From positions 96,656,988 through 96,720,987 of the forward strand of contig OY294045.1 in NCBI GenBank assembly GCA_958510825.1: a stretch of 64,000 nucleotides of DNA, read 5' to 3'. The notes beneath the pieces are model-generated. The model saw only the letters and a list, made by a program, of their open reading frames with translations, was not told the DNA's origin and ran no database searches. Shown here piece by piece: positions 31,544-42,007 of the stretch (the stretch's first letter is position 1; each line of letters starts with the position of its first letter). The position numbers and the translations under genes were made by a program. Source of the DNA: Brachypterus glaber. Its lineage: Eukaryota > Arthropoda > Insecta > Coleoptera > Kateretidae.

Positions 31544-34424
31544 TTAAAAGTTAAAATTGTAGTAATCTAAAACTGTGTAAAAAGGGTTATCTAATAAAAG
31601 TCGTTTTATTTCTGTTTTAAATTTTTTCGTACCTGCAAGACTTTGCAATGATTGCGGAAGTTTATTAAATAATTTAAGACTTGTGTAGTGTAGCCCTTTT
31701 TCCAACCTAGTTGTGTTGTGTTTTGTTGGTTCTATTGTAAATTTATTTCTTGTGTCATGGTTATGTAAGTCACAATTTTTTTGAAATTTATCTACATTTT
31801 TTTCTAAAAAGAGGAGGCATCTATATATGTACAAAGAAATACATGTCATTATGCCTTCATTTTTAAAGATTTCTTTGCAGTGCGCCCTATATGTTGAATT
31901 TGTTACGATTCTTAGCGCCCGCTTTTGTATTTTCAAGACATCCGTTATTCTGCCACTAGCTCCCCAAAATTCTATGCAGTATGACATAACAGATTGAAAA
32001 TTGCTATAGTACACTTGTTTTATTGTGCTTTTGTTACAAAAATTTTTTAATTGCCGCAGTAAGAAACAAGTGGAAGACAGTTTTTTTGAAACATAATCGA
32101 TTTGCGCAAACCAGTTGAAGCTAGGGTCCATGTACACACCCAGAAATTTAACATTGTCCGATGGTGTAATGGATTCGTTATCTACCTGTAAATTTATATC
32201 GTTGGTACTGCGTCCATTTTTAAACTGTAAAATTTTAGTTTTACTAGGATTTATTTTTAATCCATTGTTTTCTAGCCACTCCTTAATTTCAGTTATCGAA
32301 TTTTGTGCAATTGTTGTTAGCTCAATAGTGTGTTTGCTTGAATTTAGAGATGTTGTGTCATTTGCATACAAAACTATTTTACCATTTTCTATTTTTAAAG
32401 GGAGGTCATTTATATATAAAATAAACAGCAGGGGGCCTAGGATAGACCCCTGTGGTACAGAGACTGGTCTATTTTTTTTCCAGCCCGATCTTACCTTTTT
32501 TCCCTGACACTCTACTTCGACTAGTTGTTGCCTATCAGATAAGTAGGATTCAATTAGTTGCAAAGCTTTGCCCCTGATTCCATATATCTTTACTTTTAGT
32601 AATAGAATCTCATGTATTACCATGTCGAAGGCTTTACTTAAGTCAAAAAATATGCTAAGTACATTTTCCCCATTTTCCAGTCGATGAAGTATGTCATCCG
32701 TTAACTGAAAAGTGGCAGATGTTGTACTTTTACCTTTAATAAAGCCATGTTGTTGTTTTGTTAGTATTTTGTGTTTAATTAAAAAAGCTAATAACTGATC
32801 ATGAATGATTTTTTCGAAAATTTTTCCTATAATAGGTAAAATAGAAATTGGTCTATAATTATTTATGTTATCAGTTTCACCTTTTTTATAAACTGGAAGA
32901 ACTTTTGCCAATTTGAGTCTATCAGGAAAGATTCCCGTTGTTAATACTGTATTCATTATGTGCGTTAGAGGGCCGACCACGTGTGGTGCAGCTTTCTTTA
33001 TTAGTACGGAAGTAATATTAAATATATCGGGCGTGTTAGAGTTTTTTAGGTGATGTATAGCGCTTAGGATATCTTTTTCTGTGACCGGTTTAAAGAACAT
33101 TGACATTGAATTTGCCTTTATATGTTTATGTTTTTGTTTTTGTTTTTTGTTGACTGTGTTTTGCTCGTCGCATATATTGATAAAATGATGATTCATTTTA
33201 TCAGCGATTTCACCTGGTTTATCTAAGATGCGATCACCTATCTTTATTTTATTGATAGCCTTACTTTTTGGATTTTTTGTGTTTTTATTAATAATTCTCC
33301 ATGACATTTTAACTTTATTCTGAGAGTTTTGAATTTTTTGACTGAAATAAGATTTTTTGGCATGAAATATGACTTTGTCGTAAATTTTTTTGTAATTTTT
33401 ATAATACCCTGGTAAGACCGTGTCGTTTGGAAACTCTATTTTTAAGGAGTATAAAAGTTTAAGATTTTTACACGATTTTTTTATACCACTGGTAATCCAT
33501 TCATTTTTTTGATTATTTTTAAATTTTTTTAGAGGAAAACATTCTTCAAAATTTAGCAAAAAAGAGTTCAAAAATTTCTGAATGCCCTCATTTGGGTTAC
33601 TTTGTGAATAAATTTCATCCCATGTTTGATTTTTTATTAAGTTAGTAAAGTTACTTGTTGTGTTGTTATTCATTATTCTACTCTTATTGTGCTGAATTTG
33701 TTCATTTTTATTTTTTAATTTAAATAAAATGCCCATATGGTCAGATATTGAAAGGGGATTTACTTGGGAGTAAAAATTAGTTTTATCGATATTAGTTATG
33801 ATGTAGTCTATTTTTGTTGCAGTTTTTTCTGTAACCCTTGTAAACCCATTTGTACTGAAACTCAAATTGAAAGCCTGTATCAGGTAGGTTAACCTTCTAG
33901 TGTGAGTTGTGTTTTCATTTAAATTGATATTTAAATCCCCAGAAAGAACCACCCTGTATTGGGAGTGATCAATTAAAAGTAATACACGTTCAAGCTGAGC
34001 AAAAAATAGTTCAATGTCTGAATTCTTATCATTTGATCTATAAACAGATAAAATGACAATTTTGTTTGTATCTAAGTGCATATTTATTGCACAAACTTCG
34101 AAGTGTTTTTCAACTGATAATTTATTTATGTCTTCCCTACAACTTGTAATATTTTTGTACTTGTTTTTTATATAGATAGCAACTCCTCCCCTTATGTAAT
34201 TGACTCGTTTAAAAATACTGGCACAGTAAAAATTGTTTAAAATAATATTTTCTGACTTACATAACCAGTGCTCCGCGACACAAAATACATCTAGGTCCAG
34301 GACGTCACACTCAATTTCTAAGTGGGATACTTTATTAGGTAACCCTTGAACATTAAGAAATAATATGTTAAGAAAACTGTTTTTATTTGATTCACATGTT
34401 ATATGTTTCCCCTTGTTGCTGATG
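31544..34424 (-). pseudogene. LINE ORF2: endonuclease plus reverse transcriptase, catalytic YADD changed to YAND
   Basis: The frame is open from the stop at 31544 up to the end of ORF1 near 34400. The Met at 34081 is internal, because the same frame upstream reads FLNILFLNVQGLPNKVSHLE, FCVAEHWLCKSE and RGGVAIYIK, the start of an APE-type endonuclease. Counting from that Met, the endonuclease continues with SGDLNIN (47-53), KIDYI (90-94) and SDH (113-115). The RT has NNYRPISILP (407-416), FFDLSKAFD (478-486), VPQGSILGPLLF (542-553) and LYANDTTSL (571-579). YAND replaces YADD by a single G-to-A change, removing the first catalytic Asp, so this copy should be polymerase-dead although otherwise open for some 950 codons. 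No ATG opens the full frame; the only nearby ATG, at the ORF1 stop, is followed at once by TGA. Jockey/CR1-like clade; exact clade not determined. Confidence 0.88.
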
Positions 34425-34800
34425 TTTTCCGAAAATTATATTTTCTGACTTCAATCCCTGATGGCCAAAGGTCAGGATTTTGAAATTGTTCTACGAGGTC
34501 CATGTCAATACCTACTTTAAACGAATTATAGTCCTTGCTGTATTCGACATTTTCGCAGATATACGAGGTACTTCCTGGACATTTTTCTTGTAGGTATTTT
34601 TTCAGGTGGTCCGCTGTGTAGTTTTTGTTGTACTTGCTGACGAACAACCAATATTTTCTTGGAACAGAAACGTTGTTATTGTGTGTGTTTGTATTTGTAT
34701 TTTGGGGTACTGCTTGAGTTGAAACACCACTGTTGGTGCCTATAAACATTTTGTTTCTCCCTTGTAATTTACCACGCACCTGAAATGTTTTCCTGGACAC
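34399..34800 (-). pseudogene. LINE ORF1, C-terminal part
   Basis: About 133 codons are open, without an ATG at the upstream end (the first in-frame candidate codon is GTG). The sequence KYWLFVSKYNKNYTADHLKK, then FKVGIDMDLVEQFQN and WPSGIEVRKYNFRK, resembles the C-terminal domain of ORF1 proteins from insect non-LTR elements. The stop at 34399-34401 overlaps the ORF2 frame. The N-terminal part, including any zinc knuckles, is absent through 5' truncation. Confidence 0.65.
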
Positions 34801-35162
34801 ACTTGGTTTATCGTTAATGTTAAAAATAAATTGGAAACGATTATATATATTACAGACACGATTATATTTATTACAGGCACTATTATAAATTTACAGAAAT
34901 TTTATTATATTATAAAAATTATTAGCACGGACAATAATTAAATCTATTTAAGCTATAAATGCCATACTATTTGTTATATTTTATTATAAACTAAACAATT
35001 AAAGTATTTCATATAAATTTTTACACTGACTGCCATAATTGTAAGAGAAAGCCTTGTATTTATATAATAAGCGATTATAATTTGCTTGGTATGTGTGTTA
35101 TAGCGCTCCTAGCTATAATTTTTTTTTTCCGTGTAGAGAAATTTAGAGTAGAGATGTTATTC

Positions 35163-35319
35163 TGACAAAAAATTGATCATGTAACAAAACAATTTTTTTT
35201 TATTTTTTGCATTTTAAAAAAGAAATAGTTTTTAAAATATAGTTATTTAAAAAAATAATATTTTAATTTAATGTTCATTACATTATATTGAATACATTAC
35301 ATTAGATGTTACATTAGAT
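35163..35319. other. AT-rich spacer with ACATTA repeats
   Basis: Homopolymer-rich sequence ending in several ACATTAGAT/ACATTA units next to MITE R. Nothing else is visible. Confidence 0.4.
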
Positions 35320-35321
35320 TA

Positions 35322-35493
35322 GGGTCACTTAATCCGGGCTTACTTTGTTCTTCTGTACTTGGTCTGTTTGCTTTTGTTTTGGATTTTGGGAGCGTTTAAG
35401 TATTACGTTAGCCTGACGTCGTCAGCTGTCCAAAAAAGCAAAAACAAACGACCAAGAACGAAAGAACAAAGTGAGACTAGATGAAGTAACCCT
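35322..35493. mobile_element. TA-flanked MITE R with long inverted arms
   Basis: GGGTCACTTAATCCGG at the left and GATGAAGTAACCC at the right, continuing with ACTTTGTTCTTCTGTACTTG against CAAGAACGAAAGAACAAAGT. Arms of about 70 bp around GGAGCGTTTAAGTATTACG. TA on both sides (35320-35321 and 35494-35495). Confidence 0.7.
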
Positions 35494-35495
35494 AC

Positions 35496-36106
35496 ATTAC
35501 TTTTTAAATTATCAAGAAAAATGGACTGTCGCCAGTTATATTATTTCTCGATAGCTTTACAAATTCATACTGAAAAAAGTCCACAAGACTATAGGTCACA
35601 GAAGTATTTTTTTATTTTATTTATTTGTTTATAGTCATTCTGGGACCTCGAAGGTGTTTTATACCATAATAGACTGGTTACATTACAAAAAATTTTAGTG
35701 CTACATACTATTTCATTCCATTCCAATATTTAAAAAAAAATGTTCCTCTGTTCTATGTTTTATACCGTTCATTCCATGCACTTTCTTCACATTGTGTGAA
35801 TACATTCCAGAAGTTTATTAAGCAGCGAATACCATAATTTTGTAAAATTAAAATTCTCTAAAATAATTTGACTTTGACAGTTCAAGCAATTAGTTATTAT
35901 TATAAGTAGTAGATATTTAGGACTCAAAATCTAAAGCTCACTTCCTCTCGATATAAAAAATCCAAAATCAAATAATTTATTTAAAAAAAGCTGTAAAAAT
36001 TATATTTTAGAATTACGGAGAGACAGCATACATCAGCCAATTGACCTAAAAAATAACTTATTTTAAAAGTTTGATATTTTAATGTTTGAAGTTTTTTTTA
36101 CTTTCA
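35496..36106. other. unassigned
   Basis: No coding or repeat structure recognised. Confidence 0.4.
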
Positions 36107-36378
36107 TATGGGAGATTATCTCAGCGGTCTAAGGCATAGATATAGCATTGACACTGAGCTAATGATCGTGAGTTCAAACCTCACTGGCGCCGATTGCCGT
36201 TTTCAGTTAATTAATAATTGAAATTTGGCGAAGGCGTACTCCCTAGATATATTGGTTCGAAAGTCAATTAAAGCCGGTGGTTCCCTCTACTACTAGCCCA
36301 CACAAGTCCTGGACTTAGGGGATGCTTAATTAAGTAGAATAGTACGAGGTTAAAAATAAACATAAACATAAACTTTAC
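36107..36378 (+). mobile_element. tRNA-derived SINE, copy 1
   Basis: A pol III promoter is readable: A box region TATCTCAGCGGTCTAAGGC (36118-36136) and B box GTGAGTTCAAACCTC (36168-36182), spaced as in a tRNA gene. The tRNA-unrelated body follows (TTTGGCGAAGGCGTAC, TCGAAAGTCAATTAAAGCCG, CTACTAGCCCACACAAGTCC, AAGTAGAATAGTACGAGGTT) and then an A-rich (AAACAT)n tail. Copies at 44584-44857 (-) and 48975-49218 (+) share the body closely. TTTACTT occurs on both sides and may be part of the target duplication. Confidence 0.85.
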
Positions 36379-36887
36379 TTACCTTTTCTTACCTTTTTTA
36401 ACTTACCTACCTGTTTTTGTACCTTTTTAATCTATTACCTTTTTATCAACTTGTCGTTTTATTTTGTCATTTTATTTTTTTTTATTTAACTTTATTTATT
36501 GTGTTGGGGATGACATCAGTTTAATCAAGCATATTCTTGCAAACTTACAATGTACCTATATCATGCAAAATAGACCTTTTAAGCCATAATTTTAGTACCG
36601 TATATAGTCCTTAATAAAATTGCAGCATTATGTTCTCTGAAGAGCATAAATTAAATCTCCACAATTGGATATTGTGACTATACCTCTTTATGCTATTGAT
36701 ATTTAATTTCATAACAACCGCGTGCATGGCTTGATAAATAGTTCGGGAAAACAGTATTTAATTCTGCATTTTATTATAAGCATCACATGGCGAACAATAA
36801 TGACTGGAAATAAACCAGGGTACTTATTCTTGACTTTCGGAAAGTACAACGACTGATAGAACAAGTCACAACCTCACTTGTAGCCGT
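36379..36887. other. unassigned, likely LINE-derived near its end
   Basis: The first part is rich in TACCTTTT/ACTTACC motifs. From about 36800 it reads into the decayed LINE that becomes recognisable at 36888. Confidence 0.4.
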
Positions 36888-37841
36888 ATGGAAGAAGGTA
36901 TGAACCCGTATGGAAGGAGGTATGAATCTGAAGATCTCACTATTGAGCTCAGAATTCCGCAGGGAAGCATGGTAGGTCCCTACTTGTTTGTCATCTTTGT
37001 GAATGACCTCGTGGATGCAGTCGATATTAGTAATGCAGAAGCTGAAGACGCTCTTGTAAACTTCGCAGATGATACCAACTTGCTCACCAGTGCTAAGGAT
37101 ATGTCAGAAACCGTTAGGTACTGCTCGACTTTGGTAACTGCATTAGTAGAGTGGTTCACAAAAAATAAGCTAATAGTAAATGACAGTAAAACTAATTTTA
37201 TGTTATTTCAAACTAAAAATGCTAATAACCAGGAGGTCGTGTACATTGGTGACAGGCAGGTAACCTTCGCAAATGACATTAGGTTCTTGGGGGTTATCAT
37301 GGACCCCTGCTTGAGCTGGTCTGGGCACATCACACACCTGTCCAAAAAACTCAATACCGCCCACTATTCAATTAGAATTTTGAAAAAGTATGTAAATCAT
37401 TCCACCTTAAGAATTGCTTACTATTCAAATTTCTATTCACATTTAAAATTTTTGGGGTGGGGCAAATTTAAAAGATATTTTTACTAAACAGAAAAAGACT
37501 AAGAACAATGCTAAAAAGTTTAGAGGAATTTTTCGACAAAATGAGTTGTTGACAGTTGTAGAGGACTATACATATTTGAGGTATAAACCTTTATGTTTAA
37601 AAATATCAATAATTTTAATTACTTAAAATCCAGTGATAGAACTCGAACAAAAAAATTTAATTTTCCACTTCACAGGTTGGTAACCTATGAAAAGGGATGG
37701 TTCTATTCGGCCATTACCTTCTTCAATAAGTTGCCTGAACATATCAGAAACGAAAATAGTTTTAACGCCTTCAAAAACCTTATTTATAAGTACTTAGTGG
37801 TCTGTGAGCCTTACGATTTGGATGAATTTTTAAATTATTGA
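36888..37841 (+). pseudogene. LINE reverse transcriptase fragment (LINE 3), frameshifted
   Basis: A 199-residue frame (36888-37487) contains ESEDLTIELRIPQGSMVGPY (IPQGS at 23-27), FVNDL, and LVNFADDTNLL with the catalytic FADD intact (59-62), then LGVIMDPCLSWSGHITHL and YYSNFYSHLKF. It is interrupted by a frameshift with stops at 37487-37592 (the other frames give IFTKQKKTLRTM). It resumes in an 82-residue frame (37593-37841) with TRTKKFNFPLHRL, YEKGWFYSAITFFNKLPEHI and a stop. Fingers and endonuclease are missing on the 5' side. No clear poly-A or microsatellite tail follows. Confidence 0.8.
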
Positions 37842-37889
37842 ATGTAATCTTTTAAACACATTTTAAATGTAACTTTTTAAATGTAACTT

Positions 37890-38822
37890 CCCTAGTAGAA
37901 ATTTAACGTTAGAATAACGTTTTTCTAACGTTGCAAAACTGTATAAAAGTACGTTATAAAATATGTGCAAATGTCCCGCTTTTTAACGGTAGAATCAAAC
38001 GTTAGTTAAAAACGTTAATCTAACGTTAGATTTTTAAGTTAGAAATACGTTATAAGTACGTTTAATTTCTAACTTTCGGAGGGGGCGTGGCCAACTAGGA
38101 AATTTCTACCTGCATCATAAAATGGTAGCTTGAGACAAATTTATTCATATAAATAAATCTTAATGTATTTTAGCAATCATAATCGTAATAATAATAATTT
38201 TTAAACATAATTTCGTTACATTTATTTATAAAATAGCCATCTTTTTAGGTGGCCCTAAATATATTTATTTATTTATTATTATTTATTTAATTACAGTGTA
38301 ATATCCTGTTATACTGCGATAAATACGTTTACCTCTCAGAAAAACCTTATATTTAGTTAGTTAATATTTATTTATAAATTTAGAATCTTAAAATATTTTT
38401 TAAATTCTAGTACAGCGTTGCCAGACTTACTATAATTTTGACTTTTGGGGGATATTTTTTTAAACTTATTATAGAAATAATAAATAATTATCAAACCTAG
38501 GCACATAGCTTTCTGAAAGGAGTATTTTCTGCTATAGCTTACGTATTAATAATGGAAATTTAAAAAAGTTAGAATAAGGTTAGGAAAAGGTTAGAATTTA
38601 GTTGGGAAACTAACGTTAGATTTATGTATTTTATAACGTTTTTGTCAAACCTTAGATTTTAAGGTTAGATTTATATATTTTATAACTTTTTTGTCAAACG
38701 TTAGTTTTTAAAGTTAGATTTATATATTTTATAACGTTTTTGTATAACGTTGGAGACTAAACATAAAAATGTCCCTAATCTAATGTTATGTTAAGTTAGA
38801 TTTATGTACTTTTCTACCAGGG
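37890..38822. mobile_element. TIR element D with AACGTTAGA-type internal repeats
   Basis: The left end CCCTAGTAGAAATTTAACG and right end (read in reverse) CCCTGGTAGAAAAGTAC give about 11-bp imperfect inverted ends. Flanks ATGTAACTT and ATGCAATAT agree at 6 of 9 bases and might be a worn target duplication. Both subterminal regions are packed with AACGTTAGA/TATAACGTTTTTG motifs, including a 49-bp tandem repeat (GTTAGATTTAT at 38615, 38664 and 38713). Non-coding. Confidence 0.6.
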
Positions 38823-39085
38823 ATGCAATATGAAATTTAAAACTTTATATGAACGTTTCGTGAACCAGGAGAAGAAATTCTAATTACCATGCCATTTATC
38901 AATTCCATTGTTGAAAATCTCGTTATTCTATTATTTATTATATACAAACGTATTGCAAATTAGATTTACATTTGCAGTGCCGGGTTCCGAGAACCTACTA
39001 ATAATATTTCAATTTGAGCGTTAACTCCTACAGGCTTTCAAAAGTTTCGACTCCACACAAATGCATTTATTCGAATGTCAAACAA
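38823..39085. other. unassigned
   Basis: No feature recognised apart from the start of an A-family terminus at its right edge. Confidence 0.35.
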
Positions 39086-39099
39086 GTTGAGAAGATATA

Positions 39100-39274
39100 C
39101 CGTGCGAATATAAGGTGCCGAACACTTTTTAATCCAAAACAGGCATTAGCGATGAGTAAAATGCAAGAAAGCTGTGTGCGTTTTACTGGCCACCGAGCAC
39201 AACTCTAACAGAGGCGTAGCTTCAAACGAAGAGTATTTTTCTTTCAAACTGTTCGGCACTTTATAATCGCACTG
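39100..39274. mobile_element. MITE family C, copy 1, inserted in a family A terminus
   Basis: The left end CCGTGCGAATATAAGGTGCC and right end GGCACTTTATAATCGCACTG are inverted over about 26 bp (through GAACA/TGTTC). TA stands at 39098-39099 and 39275-39276. Removing the element joins AAGTTGAGAAGATA to TAATGCTTAGAGC, recognisable as the A-family terminus. Second copy at 30024-30190. Confidence 0.8.
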
Positions 39275-39649
39275 TATAATGCTTAGAGCATTCTTTATCA
39301 ATGCTTAGAGTAAAGACGGAAAATGTGGAATGGGTCGGAAATGTGGAACATCTAGATTTTTTGAAAATAAGCTGCGACCGAGGCTGCAGATACAGTCTGA
39401 CACACAATAAGAAAGCTAAAATGAAAGGGGGAGGTAGGTGCAAAAAAACAAAAAATGCTCAGGTTAAAGCGAATTCAGTGTAAACGTGTGCGTAGATTTA
39501 TATTTAAGTATAATTTTTTCCCGTTCTTTCGGTAGCTTTAGAACCGTGTTAAACAATATAAATGATTGGATTATTGAATTCTACATAATTTCGGCGTAAA
39601 ATTTAAAAAGGAAATAGTTCCAGATTCAGACCAAAAATCGATACGCCTG

Positions 39650-39925
39650 AAATAAAGCAAAAACTTCCTGATATTTTTTCGAGGTTAACCACATACTATC
39701 CCTTTATACCGTGTCGTTTTTAAAAGATTTAAATAAAAAATCCTTCGGCCTTTAAAAAAATAAAAAAACCTAAGAAAAATATCTTTTTAAAAAATGACTG
39801 TGAGCGACCTCTAGTTTTTTTTTCAAAAATTCTGAAATAAATCAGGGATGATACTCTTACCCCAATGAACAAATTTAAAGGGTGAGACCTCTAAGTTTTT
39901 CAATTTGAAATTTAGGTGGGTCACC
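39650..39925. mobile_element. family H copy 2, right end only
   Basis: Matches 14830-15048: CACATACTATCCCTTTATAC, CCTTCGGCC, AATATCTTTTTAAAAAATG, CCCCAATGAACAAATTTAAA and the terminus AATTTAGGTGGGTCACCC followed by TA. The left portion is missing. Confidence 0.75.
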
Positions 39926-40668
39926 CTAGTATACATTTATGTGCTCGAGTATATGCTTTTAAGATATACTGCCTCAAAAAAGCTTTGCTTCATTAGCAGT
40001 AGTCGGCGTAAACTCAGTTATGACTCATCAACGTTGAAAATAAACACAGAAACATAGGCCTACGGAATAATTTTGCCGAATTATGAGGGAAATTTTTATA
40101 AAGGTCACTAAATCGAAACATTTGACTACTAGTTTGTTACACACAACAATATTGACTATACATATTAACTATACATATGTATATATATCGGTGTTTTTCA
40201 AAGAAAAAACCGACATTCGATTTTTATCTTTTAAGAATACGAAAGTTTTTAATTTTTATTTATCGATAACTTTTTTCCCACCTTACTCGTTTAAATAGAA
40301 TCATTAAAAAAATCAAGATAAAAAGAAATAAAAATGGAAATATTTAAAACCTCTCGTCAACGCTACAGTCGACGCGGCGCCTATGCTAGTACTGGAAATT
40401 CGCCGAGTACTGTTCATTAGTAATAAACTAGTAATGAATCACTGCCGTAGCCAGGTTGTTATTTCGGAAAGGGCCCAGACTCATTTTTTTATTTTTCTCT
40501 TTTTGGTGGAAAATGCGAGCCCCCCGTGCCTTCTCGCCGGCTCCGACCTCGGGTCATTAGACAAAAAGCAATTTACAATGGAATTAAAGTTATTCCAAAC
40601 ATTTATAGTAACTATGCAAACCTTTATTGCTAATAAACAATTTACCATATACAGAATAATTTGTTACA
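39926..40668. other. unassigned
   Basis: No recognisable gene. Two open frames (40083-40298 and 40383-40679) have no motif; the second runs into the family F hairpin. A G/C-rich patch AGCCCCCCGTGCCTTCTCG (about 40520) resembles a frequent insect repeat but I cannot match it here. Confidence 0.35.
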
Positions 40669-42007
40669 TCGGCACTTAGTTCTACTAAGAGTGCCGATGT
40701 ATTGAAATCTTCGCCGAAAGGTCAAAATCTATGAACATGCTTTTTTTATCAGTAAAAACAAATTGGTCGTCCGTCATAGAGAAGAAAAGAGTACTAAAAG
40801 TCCAGCCTGAGCAAGATTGTTTTGTGACAGAACGGGGCAGCGAAATGACGTAACGCAATTTATCTGACCTTGCGCAGTACGCATCTCTGTCAGCTGCTAA
40901 ATACTGTCGGTCCTAAAACAATTCGTCACCCCAGAATTCATTTGTCGTAATTCCAAAAATTCTTCCGTAAAAATATCAAAATGTCCGAAAATAGAGATAT
41001 GGCAAACCAATACTGGGGTGACGAATTATTAGTACTTTGTTTATACTGGCATGACATGTCAGTACTGTCAGATCGTCGTTGGTTTCTGTTCATTTTTCTA
41101 CTTCTACTGTGTTTTAATTGTTTTTTTGCTGCATTTGTTTATAACTTTAAACATGACCTGTATTTTTGCTTTATGAAGAGAAAAGGGTCAATTTCTGGTG
41201 TACTCAAAGTAGGTGTACAAAATCCCGAAATTCAAACACACCTCGAAAAATTATTATAAAATAATTAAAAAAAAACTATTTCGACGTTTCTTCGTAGATA
41301 TTTATTGTTTTTTGCTGCATTTTTTACAATTTTTATTTGACACATAAAACTAAGGTTAAAAAATAACAATAATAGTGCGCATGTGCAAGTTTATCGCAGA
41401 TGCGCAAGGCACATTTATCACACTTTTCCGCAACGGCTTTGGAGGTCTTTCTTTGTCTATGTCGTTTGTCTGTTTGGGTGTCTGTCTCAGTGTAAACTCG
41501 ATAACTCCATTTCTAAAAAAGAAATCGACAAGCGCTTTTTTGAATATTTTTTCTTATCATATTTCGAAGAGCTGATTAGATTTTAGGGGTAAACCATTGA
41601 GGGTGGGTAAGAATGGGGTAAAATTCCTATTTTAGCGTTTTTTGGTTATAATTAAGTCATTATTGTATTTTATTAATTTAGCACTTATATGAAATATAAT
41701 TTTAAATTGTTCAAACAATATTTTCCTAAAATACATTGTTATCGAGATATTGGCGTTTAAAGCAGTAAGACGTTTTTTAGCATATCTTATTTATAACCCG
41801 ATTCCAAATAATTATATTTTAAATGAAAGCTATTTTTAAGACCTATAAAAAATGCTATATACATTTTTTTGCTAGAATATAACATTTTGGAGATACAGAC
41901 TTTAAAACTTTAATAAATTATGCAGGTGTATTAATGGTTGCCTATTCACACAACTTCTCTTTTCATAACGTTTCATATTAGTGCCTAGTGTCGATGTTTT
42001 GACACGA
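40669..42007 (+). mobile_element. GTCY element family F, copy 4, split by element G2
   Basis: The left part 40669-40774 begins TCGGCACTTAGTTCTACT and its hairpin partner AAGAGTGCCGATG, then GAAATCTTCGCCGAAAGGTC, up to GGTCGTCCGT. The right part from 41462 resumes TCGTTTGTCTGTTTGGGTG, then AACTCGATAACTCCATTTCT, CGAAGAGCTGATTAGATTTT, and runs to TGTCGATGTTTTGACA near 42003. The insertion point lies inside the GTCY microsatellite. The terminal CTAG part is missing at the right. Confidence 0.75.
40775..41461 (+). mobile_element. hAT-like MITE family G, copy 2, nested in family F
   Basis: Ends CATAGAGAAGAAAAGAG and CTTTCTTTGTCTATG; flanks TCGTCCGT (40767-40774) and TCGTTTGT (41462-41469) agree at 6 of 8 bases. 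A frame of 92 codons (40981-41259) starts MSENRDMANQYWGDELLV and has a strongly hydrophobic stretch FLFIFLLLLCFNCFFAAF. The same start is present in copies 1 and 3, but the downstream frame is disrupted differently in each, so it is more likely a shared non-coding sequence or a captured exon than an active gene. Confidence 0.8.

Larger units (their letters stand above)
31357..34823 (-). mobile_element. LINE 2, nearly full-length non-LTR retrotransposon, 5'-truncated in ORF1
   Basis: On the minus strand: the end of ORF1, ORF2 with endonuclease and reverse transcriptase, a short 3' UTR, and a (TTA)n tail at about 31357-31391. GGACACA stands near both possible ends (31347-31353 and 34795-34801) and may be the target duplication. 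It is the innermost level of the nest. ORF1 lacks its N-terminus, so the copy is 5'-truncated. Confidence 0.75.
31259..35133. mobile_element. TA-flanked MITE J, inserted in the foldback arm
   Basis: The left end CACGGAAAGAAAATAG and right end TTTTTTTTTTCCGTG are inverted, with GCGCTATA-type sequences (TCTGCGCTATAC, TATAGCGCTCC) inside each end. TA stands on both sides (31257-31258 and 35134-35135), and joining the flanks restores the foldback arm. The MITE itself is about 0.4 kb; the rest is the LINE inserted in it. Confidence 0.8.
30741..35162. mobile_element. foldback element with 16-bp repeat arms (outermost of a three-level nest)
   Basis: The left end GGCAGACTAACATCTCTACT and the right end AGTAGAGATGTTATTCTGAC are inverted, followed inward by AAATTTCTCTACTCC or its inverse. 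The left arm (30765-30880) and right arm (31150-31258, continuing after the insertion at 35134) consist of about seven 16-bp units CTACTCCNTAACATCN in opposite orientations, like Drosophila FB elements. The central part (30885-31150) is unique AT-rich DNA. The right arm is interrupted by element J. Confidence 0.8.

Noticed and set aside
32115..32507. A 130-codon plus-strand frame
   Set aside because: It is the antisense shadow of the LINE 2 reverse transcriptase.
36168..36182. A functional tRNA gene
   Set aside because: A and B boxes are present but the acceptor and anticodon stems do not fold as a tRNA, and the sequence continues into a shared SINE body with an A-rich tail.
40981..41259. 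A 92-codon frame with a hydrophobic segment as a small membrane protein gene
   Set aside because: The frame is disrupted in the other two family G copies, so conservation as a protein is not supported; kept only as a note on the element.
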